A stretch of DNA of 10,344 nucleotides from an uncultured Clostridia bacterium (GTDB lineage: Bacteria; Bacillota; Clostridia; Oscillospirales; Oscillospiraceae), in NCBI GenBank assembly GCA_947169005.1, contig CAMVOG010000066.1, positions 1-10,344 of the forward strand, given 5' to 3'. This document shows, piece by piece, positions 6,787 to 10,344 of this stretch (its first letter is position 1; each line of letters opens with the position of its first letter). The notes under the pieces were generated by a model, which had not been told where the DNA came from, ran no database searches, and saw nothing but the letters and a program-made list of their open reading frames with translations. A program made the position numbers and the translations under genes.

Positions 6787-7767
6787 ATGATTCGTGATTT
6801 CAAGGATAAGGTCGCTTTCGTCACGGGCAGCGCCAGCGGCATCGGCAGCGGCATCGCCCACGCCTGCGCCAAGCACGGCATGAAGGTCTGCGTCGTGGAC
6901 AAGCGGGAGGACGCCCTGCGGGAGGCCATGAAGTGGTATGAGGACCGGGGCTATGACGCCATCGCCATCCCCCTGGACGTAACGGACCGGGAGGCCTTTG
7001 CCCGGGCCGCCGACAAGGCGGAGGAGGTCTACGGCAAGATCCACCTGCTGGTCAACAACGCCGGCGTCTCCGCCGGGCGCAACGCCTGGGATTCCACCTG
7101 GAACGACTGGGATTTCATCATGAGCATCAACTGCATGGGCGTGGTCAACGGCGTGAAGACCATCATTCCCCGCATGCTGAAGCACGGGGAGGAAGCCCAC
7201 GTCGTCTCCACCTCCTCCACCGCCGGGGCCTTCGTCGTTGACGGCTGCGCTCTGTACAACAGCACGAAATTCTTCGTCAGCGGCCTCATGGAGAGCTGCG
7301 CCGCCGACCTGCAGGGCACCAACGTGGGGGCCAGCGTCCTCTATCCCGGGCCCACCAACAGCCAGCTGGGCATCAGCTCCTTCTCCGTGCGGCCCAAAGC
7401 GCTGAAGAACGAGGGCGAAAAGCCCTTCGCGCCCCCTCCCGCCGAGGAGGGCGCGGAAGCGGCGCCGATGCCCGCCATGCCTGATTTCTCCCAGATCTTC
7501 ATGACGCCGGACGAGCTGGGCGAGCGCGTCCTCATGGGCGTGCAGCGCGGCGACATCTTCATCTGGACCCATCCCGAATTCAAGGCGGGCGCCAAGCTGC
7601 GCAACGACGCCCAGATCCGCGCCTTCCCCGACGAGCCCATCACCCCCAAGCGCCGGGAGCGGGCGGAGGCGCTGAAAACCTTCGGCGCGCTCACCTACAA
7701 CCCCCTCTATGAGAAGCAGACCACCCCGCCGGGCCTCAAGGAGGACTGGGACCGCAGCAAGGAATGA
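6787..7767 (+). CDS. SDR family NAD(P)-dependent oxidoreductase
   Basis: A 326-residue cytoplasmic short-chain dehydrogenase/reductase that moves hydride between a nicotinamide cofactor and an alcohol/carbonyl substrate. All classical SDR motifs are visible: TGSASGIG (13-20) for the dinucleotide, NNAG (90-93), catalytic Asn115, Ser144, Tyr157 and Lys161 (YNSTK), and the PGPT turn (187-190). Asp38 at the end of strand beta-2 (VCVVDKRE) favours NAD(H) over NADP(H). At 326 residues it is longer than the usual ~250. The extra length is a Pro/Ala/Glu-rich stretch in the substrate-loop area (about 213-232) and a basic, Pro-containing C-terminal tail after about residue 280. AGAGGA (6775-6780) lies 6 nt before the start. 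It has its own promoter and ends just before a strong terminator. The substrate cannot be inferred. Confidence 0.94.
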   Translation: MIRDFKDKVAFVTGSASGIGSGIAHACAKHGMKVCVVDKREDALREAMKWYEDRGYDAIAIPLDVTDREAFARAADKAEEVYGKIHLLVNNAGVSAGRNAWDSTWNDWDFIMSINCMGVVNGVKTIIPRMLKHGEEAHVVSTSSTAGAFVVDGCALYNSTKFFVSGLMESCAADLQGTNVGASVLYPGPTNSQLGISSFSVRPKALKNEGEKPFAPPPAEEGAEAAPMPAMPDFSQIFMTPDELGERVLMGVQRGDIFIWTHPEFKAGAKLRNDAQIRAFPDEPITPKRRERAEALKTFGALTYNPLYEKQTTPPGLKEDWDRSKE

Positions 7768-7783
7768 CCGCGAAAGCAATATA

Positions 7784-7825
7784 AAAACAGCAGAGTGATG
7801 GAACGCATCACTCTGCTGTTTCGTT
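7784..7825. terminator. Bidirectional intrinsic terminator between convergent genes
   Basis: A perfect 13-bp stem (CAGCAGAGTGATG at 7788-7800 with its complement at 7806-7818) closes a 5-nt loop. It is flanked by an A-run on the left and a T-rich tail (TTTCGTTTT) on the right. On the minus strand the tail reads TTTTTAT. It lies between the stop of the first SDR gene (7767) and the stop of the convergent RCC1-SLH gene (7844), and so serves both. Confidence 0.92.
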
Positions 7826-7843
7826 TTGGTGCCGGTGACTGGC

Positions 7844-9511
7844 TCAGATCAAGTCCTTCGCGCGATAGAGGAAGGTGACGATCTGCCCGCGGGTGCAGAT
7901 GAACTCGGGGCCGAAGGTGACCCGCGCGGTCCGGGGATTGTAGGACATGCCGTTGGTGATCTCGTTGTACAGGGCCCAGGAGACGATATTCCGCAGCTCC
8001 GCGTCACTCACGTCGCTGAAGGAGTAGGTGTAATAGGCGCCCTCCTCGTTGATGGTGTCGGGCGAGCCTGCCAGTTTCCAGAGATAGGTAACGACCATTT
8101 CCCTGGTGCAGGGCTCCTTGCCGCCGAAAACGCTGCCCTCCACGAGGCCCTTTTCATAGGCCCAGATGGCCGCCTCCGTGTAGTATTCCCCGGTGGGCAC
8201 GTCCGTAAAGGGGTTGGAGATGGCGGGCGTCGGTTCCCCCTGGGAGCGCCAGAGGAAGGTGAGGATCTGCTGGACCGTGCAGGTATCGTTGGGGCTGAAG
8301 GTGGTCGCGCTGGTGCCCTTGGTCACGCCCTTCTCCACGGCCCAGGCCACGGGCTGGGCAAACCAGTCCACCTCCGCCACGTCCCGGAAGCCGGCATAGG
8401 AGGCCTCGGGAGGCGTGATGCTGGAGAAGGGCTTGCCGGAAAGGGCCACGTCCCCGGCGATGAACGTGGTTTCCCCGTTTTCTCTTTTGTACAGCGTGCC
8501 GTCCTTTTTCAGGATCAAGGCAAAGGACTCGTGGCTCTGGGACTGATAGACCCACTGCACGTTATCCGTCACGAATTCTTTTCCCCGCAGGCCGTAGTAA
8601 AGATTCCCGTCGGTTTTCAGCACATAAACGTCGTCGAAATACATGCCGCTCACCATGGCCACGCCGTCCATGAGCTTGACCTTATTTTTGTATTTGATCA
8701 CGTTGTTGTTTTCATCAAAGCCGAAGAAATAATAGGAGCCGTCGTTCATCACCGCGCCAACCCAGCCCTGGTCCACGCTGTACTGGGCCATGCTGCCCAG
8801 GCCGGTGAGCTGCACGGGCGGGAGCAGGGGCAGCCAGTCGTTGGGATAGAGCTCATGCCAGCAGTCCAGGCCCCAGTACCAGACGGTGTTGTCGTTCTTG
8901 ACGGCGATGCCGTTGTAAAAGCCCATGGTAAAGCTCTTCACGTTGTCCAGCAGCTTATAGGGCACGATGATCTCGCCCCCGTCTTCCCCGTGGGAAAACC
9001 AGCTGGGGTCCACGCCGGGGGTGTTGATGTCGATGCCGACGGCGCCGCCGAACTGATCGCCCCAGGTGTAAAGGGAGCCGTCCGCCTTCAGCGCGCCGAA
9101 AGCGGGGTAGCCCCCGGTGATGCTCACGGCCACGCAGTCGTCCAGCATCTTCACGGGCTCGTGACTGGCGTAGGAGCCGTGCGCGTAGTCCAGGCCGAAG
9201 GTCCAGACGGAGCCGTCGGTTTTCAGCACGATGGTCGCCTGGTCGTTGCGGCTGAAGGCCACGACGTTTTCCATCACCTTCGTGGGGGTCTCCACGTAGG
9301 TGGTGATATGGCGGTCCACCCCCGCCGAGCAGGAGTTGTTTTCGCCCCAAAGCCACAGACCGCCGTTTTTGTCGATGTATCCGTCATAGCCGATGGTGCG
9401 GGTCTCCCCCGGCGCCACGGAATCGGAGGCGAAGGCCGCCCCGCCCAGCGCCCCGGCCAACAGCACGGCGCAGAGCAGAAGCGCCACCGCCCGTTTCATC
9501 ACGTTTTTCAT
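7844..9511 (-). CDS. Secreted RCC1-like seven-blade propeller protein with three SLH domains
   Basis: A 555-residue cell-surface protein of unknown ligand. A signal peptide covers residues 1-28 (MKNVMKRAVALLL..., cleavage expected after AFA). Seven RCC1/BNR-like blade motifs follow: GGLWLWGENN (50-59), DGSVWTFG (99-106), DGSLYTWG (144-151), NDNTVWYWG (206-214), NDGSYYFFG (256-264), DGNLYYG (301-307) and DGTLYKREN (337-345). Together they suggest one complete beta-propeller. Three SLH domains at about 375-424, 435-482 and 498-552 should anchor the protein non-covalently to pyruvylated secondary cell-wall polysaccharide. SLH2 and SLH3 keep the arginine of the TRAE-type motif (CTREM, CTRGQ), but SLH1 has CTVQQ. 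AAAGGA (9521-9526) lies 9 nt before the start. It has its own promoter, stands alone downstream of the tRNA unit, and ends at the shared terminator. Confidence 0.95.
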   Translation of the reverse strand: MKNVMKRAVALLLCAVLLAGALGGAAFASDSVAPGETRTIGYDGYIDKNGGLWLWGENNSCSAGVDRHITTYVETPTKVMENVVAFSRNDQATIVLKTDGSVWTFGLDYAHGSYASHEPVKMLDDCVAVSITGGYPAFGALKADGSLYTWGDQFGGAVGIDINTPGVDPSWFSHGEDGGEIIVPYKLLDNVKSFTMGFYNGIAVKNDNTVWYWGLDCWHELYPNDWLPLLPPVQLTGLGSMAQYSVDQGWVGAVMNDGSYYFFGFDENNNVIKYKNKVKLMDGVAMVSGMYFDDVYVLKTDGNLYYGLRGKEFVTDNVQWVYQSQSHESFALILKKDGTLYKRENGETTFIAGDVALSGKPFSSITPPEASYAGFRDVAEVDWFAQPVAWAVEKGVTKGTSATTFSPNDTCTVQQILTFLWRSQGEPTPAISNPFTDVPTGEYYTEAAIWAYEKGLVEGSVFGGKEPCTREMVVTYLWKLAGSPDTINEEGAYYTYSFSDVSDAELRNIVSWALYNEITNGMSYNPRTARVTFGPEFICTRGQIVTFLYRAKDLI

Positions 9512-9576
9512 ACAGCTTTTTCCTTTCTTCCGGTCCTGCCGGGCGCTCCAAGCCGCCCCGCCGCCGCTTTTTTTAC

Positions 9577-9605
9577 AGTATACCGTATTTTCCTTCCAAA
9601 ATCAA
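9577..9605 (-). promoter_or_regulatory. Promoter of the RCC1-SLH gene
   Basis: On the minus strand TTGATT (9605-9600, 4 of 6) and TATACT (9582-9577, 5 of 6) are separated by 17 bp. The leader from about 9570 to the start codon is short and includes a run of T and a GC-rich stretch (9541-9574) with no further site that I recognise. Confidence 0.7.
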
Positions 9606-9616
9606 TCATGGCGCAT

Positions 9617-9650
9617 AAAAAGGGGAGATGACACATGCGTATCATCCCCC
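9617..9650 (-). terminator. Intrinsic terminator of the tRNA-Leu unit
   Basis: On the minus strand a stem of nine pairs, including one G-T (GGGGGATGA, 9650-9642, with TCATCTCCCC, 9631-9622), closes a short loop and is followed by TTTTT (9621-9617). It begins 5 nt after the encoded CCA and separates the tRNA from the promoter of the RCC1-SLH gene. Confidence 0.85.
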
Positions 9651-9655
9651 TGAGC

Positions 9656-9744
9656 TGGTGCCGGTGACCGGGCTCGAACCGGTACGTGGGTTCCCCCACA
9701 TGGGATTTTAAGTCCCAGGCGTCTGCCAATTCCGCCACACCGGC
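9656..9744 (-). tRNA. tRNA-Leu (anticodon UAA), CCA encoded
   Basis: The cloverleaf is complete on the minus strand. The 7-bp acceptor pairs GCCGGTG with CACCGGC, with discriminator A and an encoded CCA (9658-9656). The anticodon stem TGGGA/TCCCA closes the loop CTTAAAA, giving anticodon TAA (9710-9708), which reads UUA and UUG codons. A long class II variable arm (TGTGGGGGAACCCACG) and a T-loop TTCGAGC closed by ACCGG/CCGGT are present. The long variable arm is as expected for leucine tRNA. It is transcribed alone between its own promoter and terminator. Confidence 0.98.
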
Positions 9745-9758
9745 AAATCATATGAAAA

Positions 9759-9787
9759 ATTATAGCACCCGCCCTCGCCTCTGTCAA
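9759..9787 (-). promoter_or_regulatory. Consensus promoter of tRNA-Leu
   Basis: On the minus strand a perfect TTGACA (9787-9782) and a perfect TATAAT (9764-9759) are separated by exactly 17 bp. The implied start lies only a few bases before the tRNA 5' end, as expected for a strong stable-RNA promoter. Confidence 0.95.
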
Positions 9788-9820
9788 TCGAAAGTGGGGA
9801 AAGAAAATGCCGATCAGGGC

Positions 9821-9849
9821 TTGCAATAGAGCACACTTAGTGTTATTAT
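9821..9849 (+). promoter_or_regulatory. Promoter of the second SDR gene with palindrome in the spacer
   Basis: TTGCAA (9821-9826, 4 of 6) and TATTAT (9844-9849, 5 of 6) are separated by 17 bp. The spacer holds a perfect 11-bp palindrome ACACTTAGTGT (9833-9843) touching the -10, a typical place for an operator. The leader of about 90 nt contains a weak 7-bp hairpin GATTTTT/AAAAATC (9862-9880) of unknown meaning. Confidence 0.65.
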
Positions 9850-9948
9850 ACAAGCAGTGCCGGATTTTTGACGGAAAAATCAGCGTTTTCCCCATTGGCA
9901 AGCACTTGTTTATCCAAAAATTGAAAATAGATTTGGAGGAAGATCACT

Positions 9949-10344
9949 ATGTCTGAGCAAAAAGTCGTCACCAGCGATATCCTGAACATCGTGCCCATTG
10001 AGCTGGACAACACCTGCCTCAAGCGGGGCTGCCTGGACGGCGAGGTCGCCGTGGTCACCGGCGGCGCCAGCAACGTGGGTCTCGGCTACGCCCGCGTGCT
10101 GGCCTGGGCGGGCGCCAAGGTCGTGGTCGCGGATCTGAACGAGGTCGCCGGCAAGGAGACCCAGCGCGTCATCAACGAGGAGAACGGCGCGGACGTCTGC
10201 CTTTTCGTAAAGACCAACATCACCAGCCAGGAGGATGTGACCAACCTCAAGGAGCAGGCCTTCGCCAAGTTCGGCAAGGTTGACCTGCTGCTGAACAACG
10301 CCATGAACATGCGGCTGAACGGGCCGGTGCTCACCTCCCCGGTC
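9949..10344 (+). CDS. SDR family oxidoreductase, N-terminal part (cut by window edge)
   Basis: 132 codons of a cytoplasmic short-chain dehydrogenase/reductase, continuing past the right edge. GGAGGA (9935-9940) lies 8 nt before the ATG. The Rossmann fold is clear: a beta strand then TGGASNVG (37-44) in place of TGxxxGIG, strand beta-2 ending in Asp62 (VVVADLNE), which favours NAD(H), and NNAM (116-119) in place of NNAG. About 25 residues precede the fold, more than in classical SDRs. The catalytic Ser-Tyr-Lys lies beyond the window, so activity cannot be judged. It differs clearly from the SDR at 6787-7767 and is not a recent duplicate of it. The substrate is unknown. Confidence 0.92.
   Translation, partial: MSEQKVVTSDILNIVPIELDNTCLKRGCLDGEVAVVTGGASNVGLGYARVLAWAGAKVVVADLNEVAGKETQRVINEENGADVCLFVKTNITSQEDVTNLKEQAFAKFGKVDLLLNNAMNMRLNGPVLTSPV

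Noticed and set aside
7826..9631. Plus-strand open frame of about 600 codons opposite the RCC1-SLH gene
   Set aside because: It crosses the other gene's start, promoter and part of the terminator, has no ribosome binding site or recognisable domain, and is rich in Gly/Val/His as expected of an antisense shadow.
9656..9744. tRNA-Leu as the attachment site of an integrated element
   Set aside because: No integrase and no repeated copy of the tRNA 3' end were seen in the window.

Overview
The window looks like a piece of chromosome from a GC-rich, anaerobic, Gram-positive gut-type clostridium (Oscillospiraceae-like). This is an inference from the strong AGGAGG-type ribosome binding sites, consensus sigma-A promoters, an S-layer-homology (SLH) surface protein, a dockerin-bearing secreted subtilase and the high GC content. 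No species can be named from the sequence alone.

Layout. (1) Positions 1-4826, minus strand: the first 1608 codons of a very large secreted S8 (subtilisin-like) protease. It has an I9-like propeptide, a PA insert, a complete Asp/His/Ser triad, an Fn3-like domain, a propeller-like region interrupted by a dockerin, and the start of a cohesin-like domain. It runs off the left edge. (2) Positions 4827-5270: its long leader, read on the minus strand as promoter, a cobalamin (B12) riboswitch, a strong intrinsic terminator, then the ribosome binding site. This arrangement predicts that B12 represses the protease. (3) Positions 5468-6694, plus strand: a 408-residue formylglycine-generating-enzyme-like (SUMF1/C-type-lectin fold) protein. 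Its last ~33 residues have the spacing of the variable region of proteins diversified by diversity-generating retroelements. (4) Positions 6787-7767, plus strand: a short-chain dehydrogenase/reductase (SDR) with its own promoter, ending at a perfect 13-bp bidirectional terminator. (5) Positions 7844-9511, minus strand: a secreted protein with seven RCC1-like blades and three SLH domains. (6) Positions 9656-9744, minus strand: tRNA-Leu(UAA) with encoded CCA, a consensus promoter and a terminator. (7) Positions 9949-10344, plus strand: the N-terminal part of a second SDR with unusual nucleotide-binding motifs, cut by the right edge.

How the pieces fit. Two cell-surface or secreted proteins (protease and RCC1-SLH protein) and a possible binding protein (SUMF1/CLec) are interleaved with two SDR oxidoreductases. 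They do not form one operon: most units have their own promoter, and several are separated by terminators. The features most worth pursuing are the B12 riboswitch controlling an extracellular protease and the retroelement-type variable region on a stand-alone SUMF1 protein. Neither a reverse transcriptase nor a template repeat is visible here.
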